Shown: piece by piece, positions 1 to 9,200 of the stretch
How the letters are laid out: the number at the start of each line of letters is the position of its first letter
Position numbering within the stretch: the stretch's first letter is position 1
Assembly (NCBI RefSeq): GCF_009760405.1
Contig: NZ_WRPP01000004.1
Coordinates: forward strand, 620,001 to 684,000
DNA length: 64,000 bases
Direction of reading: 5' to 3'
Source: Nocardia terrae
GTDB taxonomy: Bacteria > Actinomycetota > Actinomycetes > Mycobacteriales > Mycobacteriaceae
The notes under the pieces: model-generated
Told to the model about the DNA's origin: nothing
Databases searched by the model: none
Seen by the model: the letters and a program-made list of their open reading frames with translations, nothing else
Translations under genes and position numbers: made by a program

Positions 1-130
1 CGGGGAGAAGGCGCGTGCCCGGGCGCGCGAATTCTCCTGGGAGCAAACCGGAAACGGCGTCTACGAGGTGCTGTCGGCGGTGACGCGCGGCGAGCGGGTC
101 AGCGGACTGATCGCTCCCGCGCGAGTCTGA
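1..130 (+). CDS. C-terminal end of a probable glycosyltransferase (partial)
   Basis: The last 42 codons of a gene entering from the left edge, open in the frame that begins at base 2 and ending at the TGA at 128-130. The readable end is basic, then contains the stretch EFSWEQTGNGVYEV and a short hydrophobic tail. An FSWE-like segment followed by a helix is common near the C-terminus of GT-B (family 4) glycosyltransferases. The genes that follow resemble mycobacterial Rv0226c, Rv0227c and Rv0228, so a homologue of the Rv0225 glycosyltransferase is expected here. The family call rests on a short fragment plus gene order. Confidence 0.5.
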   Translation, partial: GEKARARAREFSWEQTGNGVYEVLSAVTRGERVSGLIAPARV

Positions 131-167
131 TTCTTCCGCGAAAGCGGACGCGAGGGTCTACTACCGC

Positions 168-2012
168 TCATAGCATCGACGCATGTGGATCATCGTCGTC
201 ATTGCGCTCGTCAGCATTGTCGTGATCGGGGTGGGCTTCGCGCTCGGGTTCCCGAAGGACTGACCGCCGTCTCGAAGTCAGTGCCGCGGTGAGGAATCCA
301 CCGATCAACAGGGCCGCCCACGTCAGGTGCGCGGCCTCGGACACGTGGCGGCTGTCGGGCGAGGCGTCGTTCGGGGCGATATCGCCCGGCACCCGGTACA
401 GCCGCAGATTCGCGTCGCTGTAGACGGGAATCAACTGGGACAGCGTATTTTTCGACTCCCCGAGCGGACCGGGCGTTCCGCCCTCGACCAGGACCCAGCC
501 CACGCCGAGATCGGCCAGCTTGCGCGCGGACTCGCCGCGCGACAGCATCTTCTCCACCCGCCGCGCCCGCGCGCTCTCGCCCGCGACCACGCCGCCGCGC
601 ACCGGAAGCTCCCCTGTCTGCAACACATCTCGGCGCAGCATGCGCGGGGCCGGGTCGAGTACCGGCGCGCTGCCCGTATATCCGAACTTCCGGAACATCC
701 CGCCCGGCAGCACCGCGACATCACCGGGTGCGTCGACCAGGGCGGCCACCCGCTGCCACCCCGCCGGATAGTGCACCGGCCGCATCGCCCCGCCGACGCC
801 CCACGCCAGATCGGGCAGGGCGATGAGGGCCAGCACGATGAAAACCGCCGCGGCTACGCCCGTTCGCGGACGGGCGGGCCGTATCGCCCCGGATCCGTCC
901 AGCACGTTCGCGGAAATCCAGCGCCCGGCCGCCCGGCACCCCGCCGCCGCGCACAGTGCGTACGCGGGCACGGCCAGCGCCACATACTTCTGGGTGTCGC
1001 GCAGCAGCCCGGCCCCCGGAACCCGCGTCACCAGGAACTCGCCGACCGACAATCCCCATCCGGTCGCACCGAGCGCGGGCAACACGACCGCCGCGACCGC
1101 GAGCCAGATCAGCCGCCGCTCGACGGTCCCGGCACGGAAGACCGCGCGCAGCCCCGTCGCCACCATCGCGAGCAGCAGCAGCGTTCCCACCAGCGCGAAG
1201 AACGCGGTGCGCGAATCCGGTACCGCGGTGCTGTTCCATATGCCGCCCAGCCCGGCGAGGCTGCCCAGGGTGCCGAGCCAAGGCTCGGCACGGGCCGCGA
1301 AGGCGGCGATACCGGCCGGATCCGATGGTGCGGCACCGGAACTGGACAGCGCGGTCGCCGTCAGCCACGGCGCGGCGGACAGGATCCAGAGCGCCAGCGT
1401 CGCGGGCAGATTCCGCTTGCCCACCAGCAGCACGGCCATACCGCCCGCCAGCAGCGATCCGGTCGGGGTCAGGCCCGCGGCGGCCATCGCTCCGGTCAGG
1501 GCGGCCCAGGTGCCGAGGGTGCCGGTCGGCGGCGCGACGCGTAATCGGGCGGCCAGCACCGCGATCCACGGCAGCGCGGCATAGCCGGTGAGCAGGCTCC
1601 AGTGCCCTTGCAGCAGCCGTTCGGCCACATACGGATTCCAGACGGCCACCGTCGCGGCCACCAATTGCGGACCCGGCGAAACCCGCAACAGCTCCCGCGC
1701 CAGCACGGCCGCGCCCCACCCCGCCAGCCAAACTGCCAGCAGCAGAATCGTTTTGACGATGATCCCGCCGTCCACCACCGGCGACAGCGTCGCGATCAGC
1801 CCGTCCTGCGGCACCGCGCGCGGCGCGGCATCCCCGAGCCCGAGCGCGGAATCGGTGAGATACGAGCGCGGCGTACTGACCGCATCCCGCAACAGCAGAT
1901 AGCCCGACCCCAGCAGGGGTCCCAGCACGACGAGCGCCAGCACCAGGCTGTACCCCGCCGGTATCAGCCCGCGCCACCGCCGCACTCGGTTCTCCGCGTT
2001 CACATCCGGCAC
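168..2012 (-). CDS. Multi-pass membrane protein, Rv0226c-like, GT-C-type architecture
   Basis: About 614 residues starting at GTG 2012, which lies one base after the TAG of the upstream flippase gene (stop 2014-2016) and has a GGGGCGGA-like binding site inside that gene's end. An in-frame extension to 2090 exists but overlaps the upstream gene. The protein has roughly a dozen hydrophobic spans, starting with GYSLVLALVVLGPLL, and a long soluble stretch near residues 430-550. The loop VPGAGLLRDTQKYVALAVPA resembles the LRN-x-x-K loop of AftD, suggesting a polyprenyl-phosphate-sugar-using GT-C enzyme. It is the likely equivalent of mycobacterial Rv0226c, a conserved membrane protein without established function. 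The C-terminal 30 residues are acidic and low in complexity. Translational coupling to the flippase suggests a joint role in envelope glycan assembly. Confidence 0.8.
   Translation of the reverse strand: MPDVNAENRVRRWRGLIPAGYSLVLALVVLGPLLGSGYLLLRDAVSTPRSYLTDSALGLGDAAPRAVPQDGLIATLSPVVDGGIIVKTILLLAVWLAGWGAAVLARELLRVSPGPQLVAATVAVWNPYVAERLLQGHWSLLTGYAALPWIAVLAARLRVAPPTGTLGTWAALTGAMAAAGLTPTGSLLAGGMAVLLVGKRNLPATLALWILSAAPWLTATALSSSGAAPSDPAGIAAFAARAEPWLGTLGSLAGLGGIWNSTAVPDSRTAFFALVGTLLLLAMVATGLRAVFRAGTVERRLIWLAVAAVVLPALGATGWGLSVGEFLVTRVPGAGLLRDTQKYVALAVPAYALCAAAGCRAAGRWISANVLDGSGAIRPARPRTGVAAAVFIVLALIALPDLAWGVGGAMRPVHYPAGWQRVAALVDAPGDVAVLPGGMFRKFGYTGSAPVLDPAPRMLRRDVLQTGELPVRGGVVAGESARARRVEKMLSRGESARKLADLGVGWVLVEGGTPGPLGESKNTLSQLIPVYSDANLRLYRVPGDIAPNDASPDSRHVSEAAHLTWAALLIGGFLTAALTSRRRSVLREPEREAHPDHDNADERNDDDDPHASML
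183..263 (+). CDS. Possible 26-residue single-span membrane peptide
   Basis: A 26-codon ORF starting ATG-TGG and ending at the TGA at 261-263. The product would be almost wholly hydrophobic (WIIVVIALVSIVVIG) with a short charged end (FPKD), as in one-span membrane peptides. There is no convincing ribosome-binding site. It lies opposite the 3' end of the membrane protein gene on the other strand. An antisense reading of an Asp/Asn/His-rich tail automatically looks hydrophobic, so one of the two readings may be an artefact. Confidence 0.25.
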   Translation: MWIIVVIALVSIVVIGVGFALGFPKD

Positions 2013-2013
2013 C

Positions 2014-3393
2014 CTACGTTCCGTCCGCCCCGAGTTCCGGGACCGGCGAGGGGGCGTCGGTGCCCTCGCGAGTGGCCCGCCACGCCACACCGGTGATCAC
2101 CAACGTTGTCGCCGCCGCGGTCACGGTGGCGACCGTGATCAAGGACAACACCGTATGCGCGCGAGTCAGCATGACCGTCACTCCGATGCCCAGGCCGATC
2201 CAGGTGATCGCCGCGGGTGCGGTTCGATCGGTCGCGATCGCCGACAGCAACACCGCCTGCAACACCGCCAGGAGCGCGCCCTCGAGCGCGAACAGCCAGA
2301 GCAGTCCCTCGATCGGCGTGTAGTCCGGCCCGGCGAACATGGGCGCGAGCGGCGCCGCCACCGCCGCCCCGGCGACCGTGACCGCTCCGATGCCGGCGAG
2401 GACCGCCAGCGCGGACCGCATCGCTCGCGCGGAATGCTGTGGCTGCGCCATTCTCGGATACAGCACCACCCCGACCGCCTGCGGCAGCCAGAACGCGATC
2501 TTGGCCGCGATCGCGCCGAGGGCATAGCGCCCGGCATCGTTCTCGTCCAGCACAATCCGCGAAACCAGCAGATCCGCCGTCGACAGCGCGGTCAGCGCCG
2601 CCTGCACCTGCACCGCCCGGAACACCGCCGCCACCCCGAGTGCGGTGGCCTCCGTGCGAAATGCGGTGCCCGCTGCTTCGAAGACCGGGCCGACAGACGC
2701 CGGACGAGGCGAAATGCCCTCGGCAGCAGCAGCTCCGGTGCGATCCGACGCGAAGTCCGATCGACCCGATGTGGAGTCGCCGCGGCCGATGACCCCGAAT
2801 CCGGTTCGGGGGGCGACCGCGGCGTCGGCGGTCCGGCGGGCGATAAGGGCCGCCACCGCCGCTCCCGCGGCTCCCGCCCAGAGCGCGGGCGCTGAGCCGA
2901 AGCCGCCCGCGAGCAGCGTCACCGCGGGCGTCACGCGGATGACGGCCGCGCCGCCCAGCACCGTCGCGAGTTCGCGGAACCGGCTGCGTCCCTGCAGAAT
3001 TCCCTGCTCGCCGGCCAGGAGCACGAGGGTCGGGGCCGTGCAGAGCGCACCGGCCGAGGCCGCGATACTCACGTGCAGCACGAGGCTGACCAGCGGCGTC
3101 AACATCAGGGCCGCCGCGGCGACGAGTCCGGCGCAGCGCAGTGTCAGCGCCCGAGCGGCGGCAATCGGCGCATCCCGCACCACTTCCCGCGCCACCACGT
3201 TCTGCAACGCCAGCGCGGGCACCGCACACAGCATCTGCACTGCCAGCAGACTCGCGAACGTGCTGTACCCGCCCGTGCCGAGCCACCGGCTCGCCAGCAA
3301 TTGCAGCAGGTACCCGGCCACATTCGCGGTCATCGCCCCCGCCGTCACCAAGGTCAGGTCCTTGACCACGGGCAGACGGCGTACAGCAGACAC
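2014..3393 (-). CDS. MOP-superfamily polysaccharide/lipid flippase
   Basis: About 459 residues from GTG 3393 (VSAVRRLPVVKDLTLVTAGA); an ATG further out at 3480 would add 29 low-complexity residues and is less likely. The N-terminus reads like Wzx/MurJ-type MOP exporters: KDLTLVTAGAMTANVAGYLL followed by LASRWLGTGGYS, the usual first helix and loop where the flippase packs against the lipid-linked glycan. About 12 to 14 hydrophobic helices follow. The C-terminal PELGADGT is followed directly by the start of the GT-C-like gene, so the two are translated together. By family, it would flip a lipid-linked saccharide or glycolipid across the plasma membrane. The cargo cannot be read from the sequence; the arabinan and acyltransferase genes nearby make an envelope glycan likely. 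Confidence 0.82.
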   Translation of the reverse strand: MSAVRRLPVVKDLTLVTAGAMTANVAGYLLQLLASRWLGTGGYSTFASLLAVQMLCAVPALALQNVVAREVVRDAPIAAARALTLRCAGLVAAAALMLTPLVSLVLHVSIAASAGALCTAPTLVLLAGEQGILQGRSRFRELATVLGGAAVIRVTPAVTLLAGGFGSAPALWAGAAGAAVAALIARRTADAAVAPRTGFGVIGRGDSTSGRSDFASDRTGAAAAEGISPRPASVGPVFEAAGTAFRTEATALGVAAVFRAVQVQAALTALSTADLLVSRIVLDENDAGRYALGAIAAKIAFWLPQAVGVVLYPRMAQPQHSARAMRSALAVLAGIGAVTVAGAAVAAPLAPMFAGPDYTPIEGLLWLFALEGALLAVLQAVLLSAIATDRTAPAAITWIGLGIGVTVMLTRAHTVLSLITVATVTAAATTLVITGVAWRATREGTDAPSPVPELGADGT

Positions 3394-3700
3394 GCCCGCA
3401 ATGCTGCCATCCGCCCACCCCCGCCCACCCGCGCACCCCTCGTCGCCAGCGGATCGCGGCGAAACTACGCCGCGCCCCATGGCAGGAGTTGAAGCGCCCC
3501 GTCATCGCACGCCTCCGTGCCGTTCGCCGGTACCGGGAACGGCATGCTGGTCAGTCGCATCGATTCGACTCGTCGGGACGCCGCTCTGTGCCGCAGGATC
3601 CCATGGCGTCGTGGTGCCGTGTCGCGTGGCCGGTTCCGATGCCGCCGGGAGTGCGCGTGTGGCGCTCCGGTCCGTGACCGAAGGCGTCCGGAAACGGGAG
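3394..3700. other. Intergenic stretch without a supported gene
   Basis: Upstream of the flippase and downstream of the DUF3068 gene. Short ORFs occur on both strands but have arginine/proline-rich compositions and no binding sites. No promoter was confidently recognised. Confidence 0.5.
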
Positions 3701-3731
3701 CGGCCCAGCATCTTCGAAAGATGCTGGGCCG
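3701..3731 (-). terminator. Hairpin terminator after the DUF3068 gene
   Basis: A perfect 13-bp inverted repeat (CGGCCCAGCATCT at 3701-3713 and its complement at 3719-3731) around a five-base loop, 25 bases beyond the stop of the DUF3068 gene on the minus strand. There is no long T tract, which is usual in actinobacteria. Confidence 0.75.
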
Positions 3732-3755
3732 CAGGGTGACCGTGAGCCGTGGTGG

Positions 3756-4886
3756 CTACTTGCTCATATCGATCTGCTGGGTCGGCGGGTCGAAGTTGCC
3801 GGGGCCGCCGGCCGGGGCAGGGGCGGGGCGGCGGACCGGGGTGGGGCCGTTGCCGTTCTTGCCGAGGACACCGAGCAGGATGCCGACGATCAGGAAGATC
3901 GCGGCCAGCACGCCGAGGATGATCGGCAGGATGCGGCCGTACAGGGACAGCTTGTCCATATTGTCCTTGGCCACGGAGATCTGGGACTCGATGGTGTTCT
4001 CGTCGAAGACCAGGGTCGACTTCAGGGCGGTCACCTCGGGCTTGTCGCCGCTGCGGGCGTAGTAGAGGTGAATCTGCTCCTGGCCCTTGATGACCGTGCC
4101 GGTCTCCGGCTCGACCCACAGGTCGCGGGTGTTGGTGTAGAAGCGCGCCATGGTGACATCGCCGTCGCCCTCCACGCCCCACTTGGAGGCGGCCAGGGTC
4201 AGCTTGTTGGTCGGCGAGTTGGCGACGGTGGAGAGATCGGTGGCCGGAATGCTCTGCTGGAAGTGGTAGACCTTCAGGTTGTTGATCTCGGTCTCGTCGA
4301 CGTAGTTGATGTCGAAGGTCTTGCGCGCGTTCAGGTCGAAGTACGGGTACGTCTTCTTGTCGGTCCCGATCGGGAAGCGGTACTGGAGACCGGTGTGCTG
4401 CACCGGGTCCATCACGGCCTCACCCTTCTTGTCGACCGTCACGGCGATGGAGCCGTTGGGGCCGCCGTCCACCGAATCCACCGGCTGGCCGGTCTTGCGG
4501 TCGATGGTGACGCGGTCGATGGTCGCGGTGAGCAGGCCGGTGTCGCCCTGCTTGTCGGTTCGGCGCAGGGTCTGACCGGCCTGGATGGTCATTTCCGAAG
4601 CGTTGGACGGGTTTTCGACGGTGAGGAAGCGCTGCGAGACGAGCGGAACGTTCTGATCCACCTTCGCCGAGCCGGTCGGCGAGGTCAGCGACTTCGCGTC
4701 CAGGACCTCACTGGGGGCACCGGTCTGCGGGTTGGTCGCGACGGTGGTGATCTCCAGGTCGAGCGGGGTCTTGGCGAGACGGCTGATCGTGTAGGTGGGA
4801 ATCATGATGGCGGCGACGAGCAGCATCGCACCGAGCCCCACGAGTACGCAGGCCACCGTCCTTCTGGTACCGGCACTGAGTGCCAT
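3756..4886 (-). CDS. DUF3068 membrane-anchored protein (Rv0227c-like)
   Basis: 376 residues from ATG 4886, preceded by GAGGAG seven to eight bases upstream; in-frame codons further out lack a binding site. There is an N-terminal helix (ACVLVGLGAMLLVAAIMIPTY), a long extracytoplasmic domain of beta character (residues about 30-330), then a second helix (ILPIILGVLAAIFLIVGILLGVLG) and a Pro/Gly-rich tail ending in QQIDMSK. This two-anchor layout is typical of DUF3068 proteins, called porin PorA family in some annotations, and of mycobacterial Rv0227c. Its role in the envelope is not established. It is divergent from the acyltransferase gene with a 187-bp shared upstream region and has its own terminator. 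Confidence 0.9.
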   Translation of the reverse strand: MALSAGTRRTVACVLVGLGAMLLVAAIMIPTYTISRLAKTPLDLEITTVATNPQTGAPSEVLDAKSLTSPTGSAKVDQNVPLVSQRFLTVENPSNASEMTIQAGQTLRRTDKQGDTGLLTATIDRVTIDRKTGQPVDSVDGGPNGSIAVTVDKKGEAVMDPVQHTGLQYRFPIGTDKKTYPYFDLNARKTFDINYVDETEINNLKVYHFQQSIPATDLSTVANSPTNKLTLAASKWGVEGDGDVTMARFYTNTRDLWVEPETGTVIKGQEQIHLYYARSGDKPEVTALKSTLVFDENTIESQISVAKDNMDKLSLYGRILPIILGVLAAIFLIVGILLGVLGKNGNGPTPVRRPAPAPAGGPGNFDPPTQQIDMSK

Positions 4887-5073
4887 GCAGGTTCTCCTCG
4901 TCGTCGAACACGTGTTTCTTCCAGTACTGCGGTCGCCGCACAGCACTCGTGAGCCCAGACACTAACAGTCCGAGCGGTCGCAGAGTGCGGCCGAGTCAGG
5001 AAAACGCCCCGAAAATCCCCCAAGTCAAAAGGCGAATGCTCACATAAATGGTGACAAGGCAGACTGGGGCGCG

Positions 5074-6225
5074 ATGACCACCACCGCCCTGAATTCTGAG
5101 GTGACCCCAGCTCCGGACGACAGACCGGTCCGTCTGGGTCGATTCGTGCCGGCGCTCGAGGGCATGCGCGCCCTCGCCGCGCTGGGCGTGGTGCTCACCC
5201 ATGTGGCCTTTCAAACTGGCGCGACCGGTCAACCGTTATTGGGCCGGGTGTGGGAACGATTCGACATGGCGGTCGCGGTGTTCTTCGCGCTGTCCGGATT
5301 CCTGCTGTGGCGGCCGCACGCCGCCGCGGCCCGCGGACAGGGCACCGCGCCGAGCGCCGGACGCTATCTGCTGCATCGCGCGGCGCGCATTCTGCCCGCC
5401 TATTGGGTGGTGGTGGCCGCCGTGCTGATCCTGCTGCCCGGCGCCGCGCACACCGCCGGGCTGCGGGTGTGGCTGTCCAATCTCGGTCTGCTGCAGGTGT
5501 TCGTGCCCTTCACCCTGACCGACGGGCTCACCCAGATGTGGAGCCTCTCGGTGGAAGTGGCCTTCTACCTTGTGCTTCCACTGCTGGCGTTCACCCTGGT
5601 CCGGTTGCGCGGGCGGCGGGCGCGATACCGGGTTCCGGTGGTGCTCGGCCTCGGGCTGCTCTGCCTGGGCTGGAACTTCCTGCCCGTGCCCACGCCGGAC
5701 GGCATCCACGCCGACAACTGGCTGCCCGGCTACCTGCCGTGGTTCGCGGCGGGCATGCTGCTGGCCGAACTCGCCGACCTGCCCGCCCCGCGCTGGCGGC
5801 GCATCGCCGGAAACCTCTGGCTCATGTGGCCGATGGCGCTGGTGGCCATGCTGCTCGCCGCCACGAATCTGGCCGGCCCGCCGGGGTTGAAGCACGGTGA
5901 GCCGTGGCAGTACGTCATGAAGATGACGCTCGGCGCGATCCTCGGCTTCGGGCTGCTGGCCCCGCTCGTGCTGCGCCCGGAGCGGCCGCACCGCCTGCTG
6001 GCGGGACCGGTGGCCGCGACGCTCGGGCGCTGGTCCTACGGCATCTTCATCTGGCACCTGGCCGTGCTGTCGATCATCTTCCCGGTGTTCGGCATCGTGC
6101 CGTTCCGGGGCCATTTCGTCATCGTCTACCTGCTGACGGTCGCCTTCACGCTGCCCTTGGCGGCCGCCAGCTACGCGCTGGTCGAGGAGCCCGTACGGCA
6201 GTGGACCCGCCGCCGCTTCGGGTGA
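5074..6225 (+). CDS. Acyltransferase family 3 membrane protein (Rv0228-like)
   Basis: 383 residues from ATG 5074. The first part reads RFVPALEGMRALAALGVVLTH, the signature opening of acyltransferase-3 proteins with the catalytic-type Arg and the helix-1 His, followed by MAVAVFFALSGFLLWRP. About ten helices follow, and the C-terminus carries WSYGIFIWHLAVLSIIF and VEEPVRQW, both hallmarks of the family. These enzymes move acyl groups such as acetyl or succinyl onto glycans or lipids across the membrane. In the arabinan gene neighbourhood, acylation of arabinogalactan, lipoarabinomannan or a lipid carrier is a reasonable inference. The stop is only 13 bases from the convergent stop of aftD, with no clear terminator between. 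Confidence 0.9.
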   Translation: MTTTALNSEVTPAPDDRPVRLGRFVPALEGMRALAALGVVLTHVAFQTGATGQPLLGRVWERFDMAVAVFFALSGFLLWRPHAAAARGQGTAPSAGRYLLHRAARILPAYWVVVAAVLILLPGAAHTAGLRVWLSNLGLLQVFVPFTLTDGLTQMWSLSVEVAFYLVLPLLAFTLVRLRGRRARYRVPVVLGLGLLCLGWNFLPVPTPDGIHADNWLPGYLPWFAAGMLLAELADLPAPRWRRIAGNLWLMWPMALVAMLLAATNLAGPPGLKHGEPWQYVMKMTLGAILGFGLLAPLVLRPERPHRLLAGPVAATLGRWSYGIFIWHLAVLSIIFPVFGIVPFRGHFVIVYLLTVAFTLPLAAASYALVEEPVRQWTRRRFG

Positions 6226-6238
6226 GCGGCAACGTGAT

Positions 6239-9200
6239 TCAGCGTCGGGGCGGGAGCGCCGCGATGCCGACCGCGATCACGCCGACCAGCGCGGGGAACT
6301 GCACCCACAGCGATCCGCCGACGTAACCCTCGAACGAACGCCACGGGCCGGTGGACAGCGCCGCCGCGCAGATCGCGGTACCGCCGCCGGCGAGGGCGAC
6401 CAGCACGCGCGGCCACCGGCGCGGACTGAGGTGGTCGACCACCAACCCGATCGCCGTCACGACGAGCGCGATCGGTCCCGCGATGAGCCCCGCGCCCGCG
6501 GCCAGCCCGATCCCGGCGACCGTGCGGCTTCGCCAGCTCCGCGGGGCCGGGCCGTCATCCCGGACCGGCGACCGTGCGCCCCGGAAGGCCAGCGCCGCAA
6601 GGGGAATCAGCAGCAACAGGCCGCCGAAGATGGCCAGGCGATACCAGCGGTCGGTCGGGAACGCGACGGTGACCGGTCCCTTGGCGCCGGCTGGCAGCAG
6701 CCACGCCTGCTGCCAGCCGTTGATGACGACGGGCTTCAGTGCGGTGCCGTCGGCCGTCTGCGCCTGCCAGCCGACATTGGTGCTCAACGGCAGGACCAGC
6801 ACCTGGGTGCCGGTCCTGCCGTTCGGATCGGCGACCGGCGGCAGGGCGGGGGTGCGGTCGAGCCGGAGCTCGTCGACGGTGAACAGCTCGGTCGGCGCCA
6901 CTGCGACATCCACACGCCCGGAAGGGAATTCGAATCCCGAGTCCGGGCTCGCGGAGGCGTCGGAATCGGGTCCGGCGGCGTCCGGCGCGCACACCGTGGC
7001 GGGCAGCGGTGCGCCGGAGAGCAATTCGGCGGCGGTTCCGGTCACCGTGGTGTGCAGGGTGCGTCCCGCGGCCACGATGGTCGGACTGTGCGCGCAGTCG
7101 ATGGTGAGGGGCCGGTTCGGGTCGGCGGGCGCGGGATAGTCGGGTCCCAGCACGTTCACCTCGGCCAGGCCCGGCGGTTGTTCCTGTGCGAAACCCAGTG
7201 CGGTGCGGTCGAGTACGCCGTCCCAGGTCTGGATGCTGACCTCGATGCGGTCGGTGACGCGGGGATGCAGGTCGATCCGGCTGGTCGTGCCGGAATCGGG
7301 GTTCACCTCGCGCACCTGCGGGCCGTCACCGAGATTCACCGAGATCGAGGTGGGGTGGGCGGGCAGATCACCCGCCGAGGGCGTCACCTGCAGCCCGGTC
7401 ACCAGGGTCGGGGCGGGCAGTTCGATGGTGAGCGTGGGTTTCGCGCCCGCCGGATTGCGCACGCTGGTCTCCGGTGCGGTCCAGCTGGTGCGCGGGTCCC
7501 CGTCGGTGGCGGCCAGGGCCGAGCCGCGTGGATCGGCCACATCGGCCTGGCCGCGCGCGATCGGGCGGTCCGGATCGGTGAGCAGGGCCTCGAGCGCGGG
7601 GCCGGGACGGGTGCGCACGATCAGGTCCGGGGTCACCGTGAGCGGCTGCGGGACCTGCAGGGTGCGTTCGAACAGGCCGGGTTCCTCGGCGGCCAGGGCG
7701 AGTCCCTTGCTGCAGCGGACCCGGTCGGGCGAGTCGAAACAGGCACTGCGCCCGGGGAATTCCTGGCCCAGGTCCCAGCCCCGCACCTGCGCGCCGGCGG
7801 GTGCGGGCGGGAGCACGGTGCGGTGGCGGATGTCGAGGGTGACCGGGTTGTCGCGGTCGGCGTAGTCGTCGACGCTCAGTTCGCTGATGCCGAACTGCCC
7901 GCCGGCGCTGCCGTCCTCGGTGTGAATGGCGGTGATCTTGATCCAGTCGGTGCGGCCCGGCGGCAGCGAGATCGACACCGGCGTACCGGGTTCGGTGATG
8001 CGCGCGGCCACCGTGCCCTTGGCGGTCTCCACCTCCACCCACTTCACCGGGCTGCCGATGGCGGCCGCGCTGGTGGTCAGGCGCAGCACGGCGGAGCTGA
8101 TCGGCTTGTCGAGATCGAGCCGAAGCCATTGGCCGACAGCGTGTTCGGCCCCGTTGGAGATCCAGGCGGTGGCCGGGTCGCCGTCCACCACGGCCGCGGT
8201 GGAGCTGCCGGGCGCGGCCCCGCCGAGCTGGGTGGCGTCACCGGCGGCGCTGGAGGCGGTGATGGTCGCGCCGGACCATTCGCCCTCCACCAGCTGCGCT
8301 CCGTGGACCGGATAGTCGGGGACCAGATTGTGGGTGCGCCGCGCGTCGCCGGGCGCGCGCAGGGCGGAGTTGTGGTTGTCGACGCGGCCGAAGTCGGATT
8401 CGCGGTCCATGGGCGTGTCGGTGATGGTGACGTCGTTCGAGGGCAATCCCGCCGCGGCGGCGTCCGATGCCAGCAGGGTCGGCCCGGCCGGGGTTGCGGG
8501 ATCGCGGCGCAACCGTTCCACGACCTCGGGTCCGCCCTGCACGACCGGGAGGCTGTCGAGCGGCACCGTGAAAGCGCCCGGGAAGGAGTTCGGCGCACCG
8601 ACTCCGCTGCGCACCTCGGTCGGCGTGCCGACCGGGTTCGACGCGACGCGATAGATCTCGATGGCCGGGTAGTCGGGTCGCAGGTCGCCGTCCGCCACCA
8701 GGCCCTCCACCCGGCCCGTCTCGACGGGATCACCGAATTCGGCGACCTTCGTCAGACCCGGTGAGCCCTCGATCGCGCGGTGCGCGAGCATCGGCCGCGT
8801 GGAGCGCGAGGTCTCCGGGTCGAGATCGTTGCGCAGCACCAGGACTCCGATGCCCTGCCCGGCCAGGGTGGCCGCCAGGCCCGCCGAGGGCCGCCCGTCC
8901 GCGATGAGCCGCTGCACCGAATCCATGGCCCGGATCGCGCCGGGCGGGTTGAGCGGCACCGAATCTCGCACCGCCCACGGGGTGGTGGCCAGCGCCTGCA
9001 ACGGCTCGTCGCGGGTCAGGCCCCACACCTGGGAGCCGAACGGCGCGCCCGGCACCACCAGTGCGCGGGTGTCGGAGGCGTTGTGCGCCAGCCACTCCGC
9101 GGTCTGCTCCCAGTAGTGCGGCACCCGGTCGTAGCTGCCGCGCGGCGCGAGCTTCCCGGTCCAGGCCAGTGAGGTGGACAGCGCCAGCGCGGTCAGGATG

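Noticed and set aside
6431..8764. A 777-codon open frame on the plus strand
   Set aside because: It lies wholly opposite aftD, has an Arg/Gly/Asp-rich composition and no binding site; high GC content keeps antisense frames open.
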